Positions 44,376 through 53,908 of a stretch of 64,000 nucleotides of DNA are shown piece by piece (the first letter of the stretch is position 1; the number at the start of each line of letters is the position of its first letter). The stretch is from Parasutterella secunda (GTDB lineage: Bacteria; Pseudomonadota; Gammaproteobacteria; Burkholderiales; Burkholderiaceae_F): positions 231,053 to 295,052 of the forward strand of contig NZ_JAMBLT010000002.1 in the NCBI RefSeq assembly GCF_023336895.1, in the 5' to 3' direction. A model generated the notes under the pieces. The model worked only from the letters and a program-made list of their open reading frames with translations. It was not told the origin of the DNA and searched no databases. A program made the translations under genes and the position numbers.

Positions 44376-44768
44376 ATGTTGTTCCGCCAAGGTTTTCTCT
44401 TCAAACTCAAACCCAACGGTCGGCAAGCCCGTCTGATGTCGCGCTTTGCCGGTTGCTGCCGCTTCGTCTACAACAAAGGATTAAGTTGGGCTAAAGAGCA
44501 ATATGAGAACAAAACCGGCAAACATCCCTCCTATAAGAATCTTTCTGCTTTATTGCCTGATTGGAAAAAAGATCCTGAGATGCTGTGGCTCTCAGAATGC
44601 TATTCCCAGTGCCTGCAGCAATCGATGAAGGATCTGTCTCGAGCATATCGCAATTTCTTTTCAGGAAGAACTGCTTTTCCCGTTTTCCATAGAAAATACG
44701 GGGCAAATGATGCCTTTCGCTATCCGCAAGGATTCAAAAGAAAACTCCGAATTGATGAAATATTTTAA
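44376..44768 (+). pseudogene. Truncated tnpB (IS200/IS605 family), N-terminal fragment
   Basis: The 130-residue frame begins FRQGFLFKLKPNGRQARLMSRFAGCCRFVYNKGL, the helix-turn-helix start of TnpB/OrfB proteins, continues through YKNLSALLPDWKKDPE and SQCLQQSMKDLSRAYRNFF, and reaches FRYPQGFK. There it diverges and stops. Full-length TnpB is about 370 residues and carries RuvC and zinc-finger motifs, all missing here. It is a non-functional relic. Confidence 0.8.
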
Positions 44769-44922
44769 AAAGATGTACACCTACTGCTTCGTTTTGTTTA
44801 GCTGGTTGGTCCACGAAATGGATCCATCTTGCCGCCAATACTCTCGGTATAACTACCTAAAGGTTTTCCTTGAAAACTAGGCCAAACTGCTCAAGTGGGC
44901 AAAATTTTTGTACCTTACCCCC

Positions 44923-44951
44923 TTGAATATTGCTTTCAATTCCTCTAACCT
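44923..44951 (+). promoter_or_regulatory. Probable promoter of the metNIQ leader transcript
   Basis: TTGAAT (44923-44928), a 17-base spacer, then TAACCT (44946-44951), a plausible sigma-70 promoter about 50 bases ahead of the leader peptide start. Inferred from spacing only. Confidence 0.45.
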
Positions 44952-44998
44952 TTATCCGTCTCTTTCGAGATTTCAATTTTTAGAGCATAGGAAACACC

Positions 44999-45106
44999 AT
45001 GCAACAGGCACTTCAAAATGTACGCTTCGCTTCGGCCGAGTCTTCGGTTCGATGCTTTTTGCGTCTTTTTGAAATGCGAATGTGCATGATGACGATGGTG
45101 CTCTAA
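44999..45106 (+). CDS. Methionine-rich leader peptide of the metNIQ operon
   Basis: A 35-codon frame with AGGAAA seven bases before the ATG. Five of its last ten residues are methionine: the peptide ends MRMCMMTMVL, with Met codons at 45074, 45080, 45086, 45089 and 45095. The stop (45104-45106) lies inside a set of competing hairpins, and the methionine ABC transporter genes start about 200 bases downstream. This is the pattern of a transcription attenuation leader, where ribosome stalling at codons of the scarce amino acid controls read-through. The function is inferred from this arrangement. Confidence 0.8.
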   Translation: MQQALQNVRFASAESSVRCFLRLFEMRMCMMTMVL

Positions 45107-45173
45107 GGACCTTCGGAGCACCGCGCTCCGCTCAAGTATCGTTCGGAAGGTCTCATAACGAACGATATTTCTT
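45097..45173 (+). promoter_or_regulatory. Attenuator hairpins ahead of metNIQ
   Basis: Mutually exclusive pairings are visible. GGTGCTC (45097-45103, over the leader's last codons) can pair with GAGCACC (45116-45122). GGAGC can pair with GCTCC (45115-45119, 45125-45129). GACCTTC (45108-45114) can pair with GAAGGTC (45146-45152), an antiterminator candidate. The terminator TATCGTTCG / CGAACGATA (45137-45145, 45159-45167) is followed by TTTCTT. The antiterminator uses the loop and edge of the terminator, so they should compete. Confidence 0.72.
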
Positions 45174-45304
45174 CCCCTTCACTTAAACAATTAAAACGTC
45201 ACACCAAATTTTTTGGTTATGAGAAATCAACCGTTAGACACCGTTGATTAGACGCTCAAAAAAGTTTGATGCATTTCGCATTCGGTGTGACTGAAGGATA
45301 AGAA

Positions 45305-46333
45305 ATGATCAAACTGGAACATATCAACAAAACTTTTGAAATTGGTGGAAAAACGGTTCAAGCCGTCAAAGACGTCAGTTTAGAAATTCGACAAGGTGAA
45401 ATCTTCGGCATTATCGGTTTTTCCGGCGCCGGTAAATCCACTCTTGTTCGCTGCATTAATTTATTGGAAAAGCCTCAAAGCGGACGGATTACGATTGACA
45501 ACGAGGACATCACCAATTACAGCGGTCTCAAACTCAGGCAACTGCGCCAGAAAATAGGCATGATTTTCCAACATTTCAATCTCATGCCAAGCCGCACGGT
45601 TTTTGAAAATATTGAACTTCCCCTGAAGCTGACAGCCCTAAGTAGTGAAAATCGGGCTCGTAAGGTCAATGAGTTGCTCGAATTGGTCGGCCTGATCGAT
45701 AAGGCTCAAAATTATCCATCACAACTTTCCGGTGGGCAAAAACAGCGCGTTGCCATTGCACGGGCCCTTGCCAATGACCCTAAAGTTCTTCTGTGTGATG
45801 AAGCAACAAGCGCCCTAGATCCTCAGACAACGCATTCGATTTTGCAACTGTTAAAGGAAGTCAACGCCAGACTTGGACTGACCATTGTTGTAATCACCCA
45901 CCAAATGGAAGTCATCAAAGAAATTTGTGATCGAGTAGCCGTCATGCAAAACGGCCAAGTCGTAGAAAAAGGCAATATCGTTGATATTTTCAGCAATCCT
46001 CAGGCACCGATTACCAAAAGCTTTATCCAAGCAGCCGATAACTTTGAGACTTTCAACGACCTCATCCGATTAAATAGCTCCATCACCGGTATCCACCCAG
46101 ATCAGCCGGTCTGGTTTCTGACCTACAGAGGCAGCGTCGCCGGAGAACCTTTAATGAGTGAACTTTATCGGCGCTTTGAAGTCAAAGCCAACATCATTTA
46201 CGGAAATATCGACTATTTCAAGGAATGCATCGTCGGCAAACTCGGCGTAGCCATAGAAGGTGAGGCAGAAAAAATCACTCAAGCCAAAGCCTTTTTAATT
46301 GAACAAAAAGTCCGTGTGGAGGTCCTCAGATGA
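45305..46333 (+). CDS. metN: Methionine ABC transporter ATP-binding protein
   Basis: ATPase of the D,L-methionine importer, 342 residues. Walker A GFSGAGKSTLVR is near residue 38, signature LSGGQKQRVAIARAL near 140 and Walker B VLLCDEATSALDP near 162. The C-terminal hundred residues form the NIL/ACT-like domain that binds methionine and causes transinhibition. Its stop overlaps the metI start (ATGA). Transcription is probably controlled by the Met leader peptide upstream. Confidence 0.95.
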   Translation: MIKLEHINKTFEIGGKTVQAVKDVSLEIRQGEIFGIIGFSGAGKSTLVRCINLLEKPQSGRITIDNEDITNYSGLKLRQLRQKIGMIFQHFNLMPSRTVFENIELPLKLTALSSENRARKVNELLELVGLIDKAQNYPSQLSGGQKQRVAIARALANDPKVLLCDEATSALDPQTTHSILQLLKEVNARLGLTIVVITHQMEVIKEICDRVAVMQNGQVVEKGNIVDIFSNPQAPITKSFIQAADNFETFNDLIRLNSSITGIHPDQPVWFLTYRGSVAGEPLMSELYRRFEVKANIIYGNIDYFKECIVGKLGVAIEGEAEKITQAKAFLIEQKVRVEVLR

Positions 46334-47010
46334 ACGACATTATTGCCTTTCTTTTACCGCATATTGAAAGACTCGGCCCGGAACTTGTTGAGTGTTTCTG
46401 GCAGACCGCAACCATGGTCGCCGTCTCCGGCACCATTGCCTGGTTTTTAGGCGTTGCAATCGGTGTCCTTTTAGTCATTACTCGAAAAGACGGTCTGTGG
46501 GAGAAACGTTGGCTTTTCCTATTTTTTGACAAAAGTATCGACATTATCCGTTCGATCCCTTTCATCATTCTGATCGTTCTTTTGATTCCTTTGAGTCGCT
46601 TTTTAGTGGGTACGGGATCCGGCGTCACCGGCTCCTTCGTCGCACTGGTTTTTGGCACAGTTCCGTTTTTTGCCCGTCAAATTGAATCCGTGTTAAGCGA
46701 TCTGGACGATGGTCTAATTGAAGCGAGCCAGGCCATGGGCTTTTCCATCCCGCAAATCGTCTTTGGTGTCTACTTAAGAGAAAGCATCCCTGGCATCACT
46801 CGCGTCACCCTCATCACTTTTGTGAGCTTTATTGGTATCACCGCCATTGCCGGCGCAATCGGAGCCGGTGGTCTTGGTGATTTTGCCATTCGCTATGGTT
46901 ACCAAATGGGTTACCGTGACATGATTTGGCTCACCGTCATCATCATTTTAGCTGTCATCACGATTGTGCAGTGTTTCGGTCAATGGATTATCCGCAAAAC
47001 TTCTCACTAA
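46330..47010 (+). CDS. metI: Methionine ABC transporter permease
   Basis: Membrane subunit of 226 residues with five or six helices. The coupling loop EASQAMGFSIPQIVFGVYLRESIPGITR is the EAA motif contacting MetN. IPFIILIVLLIPLSRFLVGT and TAIAGAIGAGGLGDFAIRYGYQ are typical of MetI. It overlaps metN by four bases, and metQ starts 24 bases further on. Confidence 0.95.
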   Translation: MNDIIAFLLPHIERLGPELVECFWQTATMVAVSGTIAWFLGVAIGVLLVITRKDGLWEKRWLFLFFDKSIDIIRSIPFIILIVLLIPLSRFLVGTGSGVTGSFVALVFGTVPFFARQIESVLSDLDDGLIEASQAMGFSIPQIVFGVYLRESIPGITRVTLITFVSFIGITAIAGAIGAGGLGDFAIRYGYQMGYRDMIWLTVIIILAVITIVQCFGQWIIRKTSH

Positions 47011-47034
47011 CTTTTTACTTTGGAGATGATCATC

Positions 47035-47895
47035 ATGAATAAACGTACATTTTTAAAGTCTTTGGTAGCCGCTGGATGTGTGGCCGCCTTTTCTCTGGGT
47101 TCTTTTTCTTCTGCCTGTGCCGAAGAATTCCGAGAGGTGACAGTTGGGGTTGTCGGCGACTACGTCGCGCAATGGGATACTGTCAATGAACTTTTAGCGC
47201 CGGAAAAAATCCGTGTAAAACTCATCAAATACAGTGACTACGCCACGCCTAACCGAGCGTTGGCTGACGGGGAAATTGATTTAAACGCCTTTCAGCACAA
47301 AGCTTATCTTGCCAATGACATTGAAAGAAACGGCTACAAGATCGTCTCAATAGGCGACACGCTTCTGACTCCCTTGAGAATCTATAACAACAAAGAAAAA
47401 ATTAAGTCACTGAGCGACTTCAAAGACGGTGATATCATCGCAATCCCCTCGGATCTGACCAACGGCGGTCGAGCTATCAAACTCTTAGAGGCCGCAGGTC
47501 TCATCAAAGTTGACCCAACGAAAGGTTACGTGCCAACTAAACTGGACATCACCGAGTACAAAGTCAAAATTAAAATCCGTGAAGCTGAATCCGGCATCCT
47601 CGCTCGCTTATTACCCGATGTCGCAGCGGCCATCATCAACGGCGGAAATGCCTATACAGCCGGTCTTGACGCTTTTTCAGACTCTATTTTTTCTGAAGAC
47701 TTAAATCCAAGCACCAACCCTCAGGTCGCTCAGCTTGTCAACATTATTGCTGCGCGTGAAGCCGATAAAGATAATCCTATCTACCAAAAAGTTGTCCAGG
47801 CCTATCAAACCCACGAGACAGCTACGACTTTGATGAAAGCCTATAAGGGAGCCTATACACCGGCTTGGAAGGGAGCTGAAAAGTACACCTATTAA
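47035..47895 (+). CDS. metQ: Methionine-binding periplasmic protein
   Basis: NlpA/MetQ-family receptor of 286 residues. The signal peptide MNKRTFLKSLVAAGCVAAFSL runs to SSACA-EE; a canonical lipobox is not clear, so it may be soluble or weakly lipoprotein-like. The mature part has the family pattern VGVVGDYVAQWDTVNELLAPE, VKLIKYSDYATPNRALADGEIDLNAFQHKAYL and IAIPSDLTNGGRAIKLLEAAGLI. It completes metNIQ. I use the ATG at 47035, since the earlier TTG at 47020 overlaps the ribosome-binding site GGAG. Confidence 0.94.
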   Translation: MNKRTFLKSLVAAGCVAAFSLGSFSSACAEEFREVTVGVVGDYVAQWDTVNELLAPEKIRVKLIKYSDYATPNRALADGEIDLNAFQHKAYLANDIERNGYKIVSIGDTLLTPLRIYNNKEKIKSLSDFKDGDIIAIPSDLTNGGRAIKLLEAAGLIKVDPTKGYVPTKLDITEYKVKIKIREAESGILARLLPDVAAAIINGGNAYTAGLDAFSDSIFSEDLNPSTNPQVAQLVNIIAAREADKDNPIYQKVVQAYQTHETATTLMKAYKGAYTPAWKGAEKYTY

Positions 47896-47902
47896 TTTGA
47901 AG

Positions 47903-47939
47903 TTGCGAAGCGCCGCAAACACTTAACGGCGCTTCGCAA
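47903..47939. terminator. Perfect hairpin after metQ
   Basis: TTGCGAAGCGCCG pairs exactly with CGGCGCTTCGCAA (13 bp, 11-base loop). No long U-tract follows, so it may terminate weakly or stabilise the mRNA 3' end. The rest of the gap to 48130 has no clear gene. Confidence 0.6.
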
Positions 47940-48130
47940 AATGACACTAACCATCTGAGAAACATTCTGACTTTTAACAGTTCCCCCAAAAGGTCCGCAA
48001 CGCTGAAATTTCCTCTACTTTTCCATAAAAACGCTTGCAAACTCTTACTATTTTTACGGAAATTTCAACATGAGTCCTATTAACGTCAATGATATTTACG
48101 TTAAACCGATTTAAGTTAAATTAGCTTACG

Positions 48131-49600
48131 TTATACATCATCCAGCGAATTACCGACTATCTCCATCCAGTCGTAGAGCGCCCCGCAAATATTTTCCATT
48201 CGTTCATCGGGCTCCTCACCACAGCTTTCTGCCATTTCTTCGATTTCTTGAGCAAAAGTCTCAAGTGTTCTGGCGCCGCCCACTCCTTGCATAAGACGTT
48301 CCTCTCGCAATGCGTGCCAGCGATTCTTTTCTTCTTGCGTCAGAATCTGCGGCCAATTTCTTGCCCTAAATCGGAAAAGTAACTCCTCGTATCGTTTGTC
48401 CTCAAAAGCAAAACGCCCCTCTTGCACCCACTCGGCCAGGGTTTCAGGTGATAAACGATTAACCGCCGAAATCAATTTTTTATCATTAAAAGAGGCAAAA
48501 CCTCCCGAATACAACCCTGCATCAACATCGGGAGTCGTTTCCGAACTCTTCTCATCTTCTTCAAAAGCTTCAGCCCACAATCCCATCAGCTGATTTAAAT
48601 GAGGTAACAAAAGAGCGTCATTTTGAAGAGCGGCCGCTTTATTGATTCCAAACTCCTGAGCCCTTTGCTCACTGAGCACGCCCCAATGATTCACAATAAA
48701 CGGCGACTGATTAATTTTGCAAACAAAAATCGGCAGACGATTCTTACCTTCAGGCAACTCCTCGTCTTTAACAAAAACGCGATCTCGCACCTCTTTGGCA
48801 CTCAATGTCAGCAATTCACGAGGATCTTCACTGAGGTCCCACATCAACACATGATTGGCTCTGCCGGGCAGCGTTCCCAACGCTCGAACCAAACGGATAT
48901 ATCCCCGTTCAATTCCGTGCATGGGACTCACCCACAGCAGTGGCTTACCGCTGCGAATCATCTCTACAATCGAATTTTTAAATCGATTTCTAAGAGCAAA
49001 CTCCCACAGTTTGGGCTGTTTTTCTCGGATCAATCGGGCCATTTCAATGGTTGCCTGTACATCACTTAATGCATCGTGGGCATGTTCATGGGTCAATCCA
49101 TTGGCCTGAGACAATTTTTCAAGTCTAAAACTCGGTCGATCCCCTTCATCGGTAAGCGGCCAATGAATCCCCTGTGGTCTCAATGCCCAAGTCGCAACGA
49201 CTAAAGGAAAAAGGTCAAAGCGAGAACACCCGTTGTCATACTCTCTGTCATAGGGATTAAGAAAATTGCGCCAAAAAGTAAATCGGGAGACCTCGTCGTC
49301 GAAACGCATGGAGTTGTAGCCGACGCTGATTGTGTCCTGACGAATCATTTCCTTGTGGATAAATCGGGCAAACTCTGCCTCAATTAAACCGTGTTGCTCA
49401 CAATACTGAGGCAAAATACCTGTTATGTTGATGCTCTGAGGGCTGGGCATGGTATCCATCGACGGTTTGCAGTACAGGCAAATCGGTTTTTCAACAATAT
49501 TAAGATTGTCATCGGTGCGAATAGCCGCAAATTGAGCCGGTCGATCCTGACTCGGGCTTAGCCCGAACGTTTCATAGTCATGCCAAAGAAATGTCGTCAT
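48131..49600 (-). CDS. sbcB: Exodeoxyribonuclease I
   Basis: Single-strand 3'-5' exonuclease of the DEDDh class, 489 residues. It starts FLWHDYETFGLSPSQDRPAQFAAIRTD (ExoI motif), has SVGYNSMRFDDEVSRFTFWRN (ExoII) and HEHAHDALSDVQATIEMARLI (ExoIII), then the SH3-like and helical extension domains of E. coli ExoI. Length matches E. coli (475). It is a single gene; no partner is needed. Confidence 0.95.
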   Translation of the reverse strand: MTTFLWHDYETFGLSPSQDRPAQFAAIRTDDNLNIVEKPICLYCKPSMDTMPSPQSINITGILPQYCEQHGLIEAEFARFIHKEMIRQDTISVGYNSMRFDDEVSRFTFWRNFLNPYDREYDNGCSRFDLFPLVVATWALRPQGIHWPLTDEGDRPSFRLEKLSQANGLTHEHAHDALSDVQATIEMARLIREKQPKLWEFALRNRFKNSIVEMIRSGKPLLWVSPMHGIERGYIRLVRALGTLPGRANHVLMWDLSEDPRELLTLSAKEVRDRVFVKDEELPEGKNRLPIFVCKINQSPFIVNHWGVLSEQRAQEFGINKAAALQNDALLLPHLNQLMGLWAEAFEEDEKSSETTPDVDAGLYSGGFASFNDKKLISAVNRLSPETLAEWVQEGRFAFEDKRYEELLFRFRARNWPQILTQEEKNRWHALREERLMQGVGGARTLETFAQEIEEMAESCGEEPDERMENICGALYDWMEIVGNSLDDV

Positions 49601-49663
49601 GGAAAATCCGCGAAAAATGGTTCAACAGTCGCATTATGGCAAAAAAAAGCCATTAGCCAAAAG

Positions 49664-50605
49664 TTAGACTTTAACATTACGAAAAACTCGCAACGCAGCC
49701 AGAACACCTAAAAGAAGCATCACCATACCGATGCTCATCGATAATGTGGGCCAGGCTTGCCGCCACATCAATGCATAAATCACTGAAAAAATCGTTTCAA
49801 ATACAATGAGCTGCCCTGCCAAAGCCGTCGGAAGCCGCTCGCTCATAGCATTCCAGAACGCCGCGCCTACCCACGAACACACGATACCTGCCACCAACAT
49901 GACCGCCACAAATTTCAACGGTTTAGGTCCCAACATACCAACCTGCGGCGGCTCAAGCCACATACTCACGAACACAAATCCCAGTAAGGTGAAAGGCAAA
50001 ATAGCCAAGCCCTGCGCCGTAGCCCAAACTTTAGGCCCCTTTGTTTTATTAGCCAATAACCAATCGGCATTGCGAATCGGGTACCAAGTCCACAAAAGCA
50101 GAGAAAGAACCGCACAGCCTACACCGATCCAAAATTGTAAAGGGGTGGCGGCCTGCTCATGAACGGCATAGTAAAACTCTGTCCAATTGGCCACAACCAT
50201 CCCGCATAAAATCAGTCCCAAAGGCAAAATCAGACGACTCCAAGGAACATTAGCGCCCTTTTTTTTATTTCGTAAATTAGAAACCACCGCCACTAAAACC
50301 GGAATTAAACACATCAACATCCCGGCAATCGGCGCACCAGAGAGCTGTACACTGGTCACCAAAGACCAGTAGTAGACGAGGCTGCCGAAAAAGGCGAGTC
50401 TCATGGCAAAGAACCAGTCACTGCGGGTTAGTTTTTTCAGTTCTTTGATTTGGAAAGGAACAAAAAGCAGGCATGCCATTCCATAAACGGCAAAGCGGGC
50501 TGAGGCAATCATGACCGGATCGTACTCAGGCAGAATCAAAGGAAAGATATAAATCAGCCCCCAGATCGCACAGGCAATCACGGCATAAAGTAAACCCAAG
50601 AACAT
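49664..50605 (-). CDS. EamA/DMT-family transporter
   Basis: Ten-helix drug/metabolite exporter of 313 residues with two EamA repeats, for example FLGLLYAVIACAIWGLIYIFPLIL at the start and GQLIVFETIFSVIYALMWRQAWPTLS in the second half. Substrate unknown; relatives export amino acids or other small molecules. It lies just past the ftsH terminator and probably has its own promoter. Confidence 0.85.
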   Translation of the reverse strand: MFLGLLYAVIACAIWGLIYIFPLILPEYDPVMIASARFAVYGMACLLFVPFQIKELKKLTRSDWFFAMRLAFFGSLVYYWSLVTSVQLSGAPIAGMLMCLIPVLVAVVSNLRNKKKGANVPWSRLILPLGLILCGMVVANWTEFYYAVHEQAATPLQFWIGVGCAVLSLLLWTWYPIRNADWLLANKTKGPKVWATAQGLAILPFTLLGFVFVSMWLEPPQVGMLGPKPLKFVAVMLVAGIVCSWVGAAFWNAMSERLPTALAGQLIVFETIFSVIYALMWRQAWPTLSMSIGMVMLLLGVLAALRVFRNVKV

Positions 50606-50630
50606 GGCTGCTGTACTTTTTTGTCTGTCA

Positions 50631-50659
50631 AAACAAAGCCGAGAGTTTTTGCTCCCGGC
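50631..50659 (-). terminator. Terminator of rlmE-ftsH
   Basis: On the minus strand GCCGGGAG-CAAAAA-CTCTCGGC (one G-U pair) is followed by TTTGTTTT. It lies 21 bases past the ftsH stop. Confidence 0.85.
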
Positions 50660-50679
50660 CCTGTTTTTCTTTAAATCGG

Positions 50680-52611
50680 TTATTGACCCGATTGATCGTT
50701 GTTATCTTTTTCTTGAACTTGCGGCGTCGCTTCATTTTCAACCGGTTTCATTTCCGGTTGTGCCTGACGTTCTTGATCGGCCTTGGCAGAAGCTCCCGGT
50801 CTCGGAGGACGAACTTCTCGTCCTTCCATGATGTCAGTGATCTGATCTTCATCAAGTGTTTCCCACTTCATCAAACACTGAACCATCACTTCCACACGTT
50901 CACGATTAGCTTTAAGAATGTCGCAAGCACGTGCGTACTGTTCTTCCAAAATACGGCGCACTTCGGCGTCAATCTTTTGCATGGTAGCTTCAGAAACGTG
51001 CGTTGTACGGGTCACAGAACGACCCAAGAACACTTCGCCTTCATTTTCCGCATAGACCATGACACCCATGGCATCGCTCATACCGTAACGGGTAACCATA
51101 TCGCGAGCCATCTGGGTGGCGCGCTCAAAGTCATTTGACGCACCGGTTGTCTTTTGATTCAAGAACACTTCTTCGGCCGCACGTCCGCCAAACATAATCG
51201 CCAGACGGGAAGTGAGGTAAACGTCGTCATAATTGAAACGATCTTTTTCCGGCAATTGCATTGTCACACCCAAAGCGCGGCCACGGGGCACAATCGTCAC
51301 CTTGTGCACAGGATCACTCTTTGGCAGCATCCAAGCCACCACAGCGTGACCGGATTCATGATAAGCCGTCGTATTCTTTTCGTCTTCGCTCATCACCATG
51401 CTGCGGCGTTCAGCCCCCATGAGGATCTTGTCCTTAGCCTGCTCAAAGTCAACCATTTCCACCACTTTGGCATCACGACGAGCGGCAAAAAGTGCGGCTT
51501 CATTAACCAAATTGGCCAAATCCGCACCGCTCATGCCGGGCGTTCCGCGTGCAATGACTTCAGGATCAACATCACGGCCAACGGGCACTTTCTTCATGTG
51601 GACATTGAGAATTTGTTCACGACCGCGAACATCAGGCAAAGGCACCACCACCTGACGGTCAAAACGACCCGGACGCAATAGCGCAGGATCGAGCACATCA
51701 GGACGGTTGGTGGCTGCGATCACAATCACATTGGTGCCCGTTTCAAAGCCATCCATTTCGACAAGCATTTGGTTTAAGGTTTGTTCGCGTTCATCATTGC
51801 CACCCCCTAAACCAGCTCCACGTTGACGGCCTACCGCATCAATTTCATCAATGAAGATGATGCAGGGAGCGTTCTTCTTGGCGTTTTCAAACATGTCGCG
51901 AACGCGAGCCGCGCCAACACCGACGAACATTTCCACAAAGTCTGAACCGGAAATAGAGAAAAACGGCACTTTCGCCTCACCGGCGATGGCTTTAGCCAAA
52001 AGAGTCTTACCGGTACCGGGGCTGCCCACCAACAAAATACCGCGCGGAATACGACCGCCCAATCGTTGGAATTTCGAGGGATCGCGCAAAAAGTCAACCA
52101 CTTCCTGCACTTCTTCCTTGGCTTCATCACAACCGGCGACATCCGCAAAGGTGATCTTATTGTTGGAAGTATCGAGTTTTCTGGCTTTGCTCTTACCGAA
52201 ACTGAAAGCTCCGCCTTTGCCGCCACCCTGCATCTGACGCATGAAAAACACCCACACGCCGATCAAAAGCAACATCGGGAACCAAGAAATCAATACTGTC
52301 ATCCAGAAAGACGGCTCTTCCTCCGGCGTTCCATACACCTGCACACCGTCTTTTCTCAAGTCATCCACCATCCACAAGTCACCCGGGCTCGTGATGACAT
52401 ATTTTTGTCCTTCAACCGGAGTAACGGTGATTTCACGACCTTTGATGTCCACACGAGCAATCTTGCCCGCCTTGGCGTCATCCATAAACTGCGTGTAGCT
52501 CGTTGAGGTCGCCATGGTCGATGTTTCAGGCTCAAACTGCCGAAACACCGTGAAAAACACCAGCGCTAAAATGATCCAAATACCGATACGATTAAAGAAA
52601 TTTCTATTCAA
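50680..52611 (-). CDS. ftsH: ATP-dependent zinc metalloprotease FtsH
   Basis: Membrane AAA+ protease controlling membrane protein quality and LpxC levels, 643 residues. Two N-terminal helices (7-25 and about 100-120) flank a periplasmic domain. Walker [15 protein letters not shown] is near 198, Walker [16 protein letters not shown] near 252, the SRH region [20 protein letters not shown], and the zinc site [10 protein letters not shown] near 418. The C-terminal tail is rich in Pro, Glu and Gln. rlmE lies directly upstream, as in E. coli. Confidence 0.97.
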   Translation of the reverse strand: MNRNFFNRIGIWIILALVFFTVFRQFEPETSTMATSTSYTQFMDDAKAGKIARVDIKGREITVTPVEGQKYVITSPGDLWMVDDLRKDGVQVYGTPEEEPSFWMTVLISWFPMLLLIGVWVFFMRQMQGGGKGGAFSFGKSKARKLDTSNNKITFADVAGCDEAKEEVQEVVDFLRDPSKFQRLGGRIPRGILLVGSPGTGKTLLAKAIAGEAKVPFFSISGSDFVEMFVGVGAARVRDMFENAKKNAPCIIFIDEIDAVGRQRGAGLGGGNDEREQTLNQMLVEMDGFETGTNVIVIAATNRPDVLDPALLRPGRFDRQVVVPLPDVRGREQILNVHMKKVPVGRDVDPEVIARGTPGMSGADLANLVNEAALFAARRDAKVVEMVDFEQAKDKILMGAERRSMVMSEDEKNTTAYHESGHAVVAWMLPKSDPVHKVTIVPRGRALGVTMQLPEKDRFNYDDVYLTSRLAIMFGGRAAEEVFLNQKTTGASNDFERATQMARDMVTRYGMSDAMGVMVYAENEGEVFLGRSVTRTTHVSEATMQKIDAEVRRILEEQYARACDILKANRERVEVMVQCLMKWETLDEDQITDIMEGREVRPPRPGASAKADQERQAQPEMKPVENEATPQVQEKDNNDQSGQ

Positions 52612-52732
52612 TTTTCAGGCTCCTTCGCCTCTTCTGATAACGCTATTTTCCGGATGCAAATTCCAGACTGTTAAGGATACCGACAATTCCTTGAGTTGGA
52701 AATGTTTTTCATCCTTTTTAACAAGAATTTTC

Positions 52733-53383
52733 TCAGCGTTTCTTTATGTGTTTGGCCACCATGTAAACTTCAGCCGATGTATCCCGGCTAGCTTCAGGCT
52801 TACGGGTCAAAACGGTCTTAAAGTGCTTTTTGAGCGTCTCGACATATTGCGAAAAACCGCTACCTTGGAATACTTTGGTCACAAAGACTCCGTTATCTTT
52901 GAGGTGCTCCAAGCAAAACTCAAGAGCCAACTCATTTAAAAGCAAACAGCGGGCTGCGTCGGCTGCCGCAATACCGGAAAGATTCGGAGCCATGTCGGAG
53001 AGCACCAAATCGACCTGTTTATCGCCGATAATTTCGGTTAATTTATCAGCCACTTCCTGCTCACGGAAGTCTCCCTGAAGAAACGTCACACCGTCAATGG
53101 GATCCATCGGCAAAATATCCATGGCAATGATCGTGCCGCGAACTTCTCCGTCTTTACCGGCTAATTTTTCACGAACCACCTGCGTCCAACTGCCGGGAGC
53201 GGCTCCCAGGTCCACCACACACATTCCCGGACGGATTAGCTTCTCCTTCTCATTGAGCTCAATAAGTTTATAAACCGAGCGGGCGCGATAGCCCTCCTGG
53301 CGTGAACGCTTCACAAAAGGATCATTAATGTGGCGCTCAATCCAAGCGCGATTGGAACGCAGTTTCTTTGTTGCTACTGGCAT
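52733..53383 (-). CDS. rlmE: 23S rRNA 2'-O-methyltransferase (U2552)
   Basis: FtsJ/RrmJ family, 216 residues. SAM motif VVDLGAAPGSWTQVV is near residue 60; the K-D-K-E catalytic residues are suggested by SNRAWIERHINDPFVKRSRQEGYRARSVYKL (K), LVLSDMAPNLSG (D) and FVTKVFQGSG (K). It is in the conserved rlmE-ftsH operon and divergent from yhbY. Confidence 0.96.
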   Translation of the reverse strand: MPVATKKLRSNRAWIERHINDPFVKRSRQEGYRARSVYKLIELNEKEKLIRPGMCVVDLGAAPGSWTQVVREKLAGKDGEVRGTIIAMDILPMDPIDGVTFLQGDFREQEVADKLTEIIGDKQVDLVLSDMAPNLSGIAAADAARCLLLNELALEFCLEHLKDNGVFVTKVFQGSGFSQYVETLKKHFKTVLTRKPEASRDTSAEVYMVAKHIKKR

Positions 53384-53440
53384 GATTTTTTTATAAAATT
53401 CGTCGTTTTTAAATTTTTGTTTATCAACTCAAACCGTATT

Positions 53441-53863
53441 ATGGCTGAACTTCTACTTGACCGCGACACTCGTTTGGCACTTCGTGGACAGGCTCACGGA
53501 CTCGATCCTGTTGTGTTATTGGGTGCCAATGGCCTCACTGACGCGGTTTTAAAAGAAATTGACCGCGCTCTTTTGGCTCACGAATTAATCAAAATTCGCG
53601 TTCCCGGCGATGAACGTGAAGAGCGCGAGGCAATTTATAACGAAATCGCCGACCGCTTAAATGCCGCTCGAATTCAAATGATCGGCAAGCTCTTGGTTTT
53701 GTGGCGTCCAAACCCCGAAAAGCAAAAAGAAGAAGCTGAACGGGCCAAGCGTCGCAAAATGGCTGAAGCCCGACGCGGCATGCGCGGCGGTCCGACGGCT
53801 CACCGCAAAACCCGCGCACAAGCTAAAGGTCGAACGACCAAAAAGGCTTACGCCAACCTCTAA
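53441..53863 (+). CDS. yhbY: YhbY-family RNA-binding protein
   Basis: CRM-domain protein of 140 residues associated with 50S ribosome assembly. The domain (residues 1-95) has LRGQAHGLDPVVLLGANGLTDAVLKEIDRALLAHELIKIRV, including the conserved G-x-x-G region, and is followed by a basic Arg/Lys-rich tail of about 40 residues. The ATG at 53441 is used; an upstream frame extension overlaps the rlmE start and lacks conservation. Confidence 0.93.
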   Translation: MAELLLDRDTRLALRGQAHGLDPVVLLGANGLTDAVLKEIDRALLAHELIKIRVPGDEREEREAIYNEIADRLNAARIQMIGKLLVLWRPNPEKQKEEAERAKRRKMAEARRGMRGGPTAHRKTRAQAKGRTTKKAYANL

Positions 53864-53870
53864 ACCGACA

Positions 53871-53899
53871 AAGGCTCGAAACCAAAGTTCGAGCCTTTT
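53871..53899. terminator. Terminator of yhbY (bidirectional)
   Basis: AAGGCTCGAA-ACCAAAG-TTCGAGCCTT followed by TT; the reverse strand also carries a T run, so it can serve greA as well. Confidence 0.9.
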
Positions 53900-53908
53900 A
53901 TCTTCGAT

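Noticed and set aside
44999..45300. SAM riboswitch upstream of metN
   Set aside because: The expected SAM-I/II core sequences are not visible, and the translated Met-rich leader with competing stems explains the region better.
48070..48114. 14-codon frame before sbcB/metQ gap as a second leader peptide
   Set aside because: No enrichment for one amino acid, no terminator after it and only a weak ribosome-binding site.
51154..51681. 175-codon open frame antisense to ftsH
   Set aside because: Mirrors the conserved AAA+ and protease region of ftsH; no start signal or domain.
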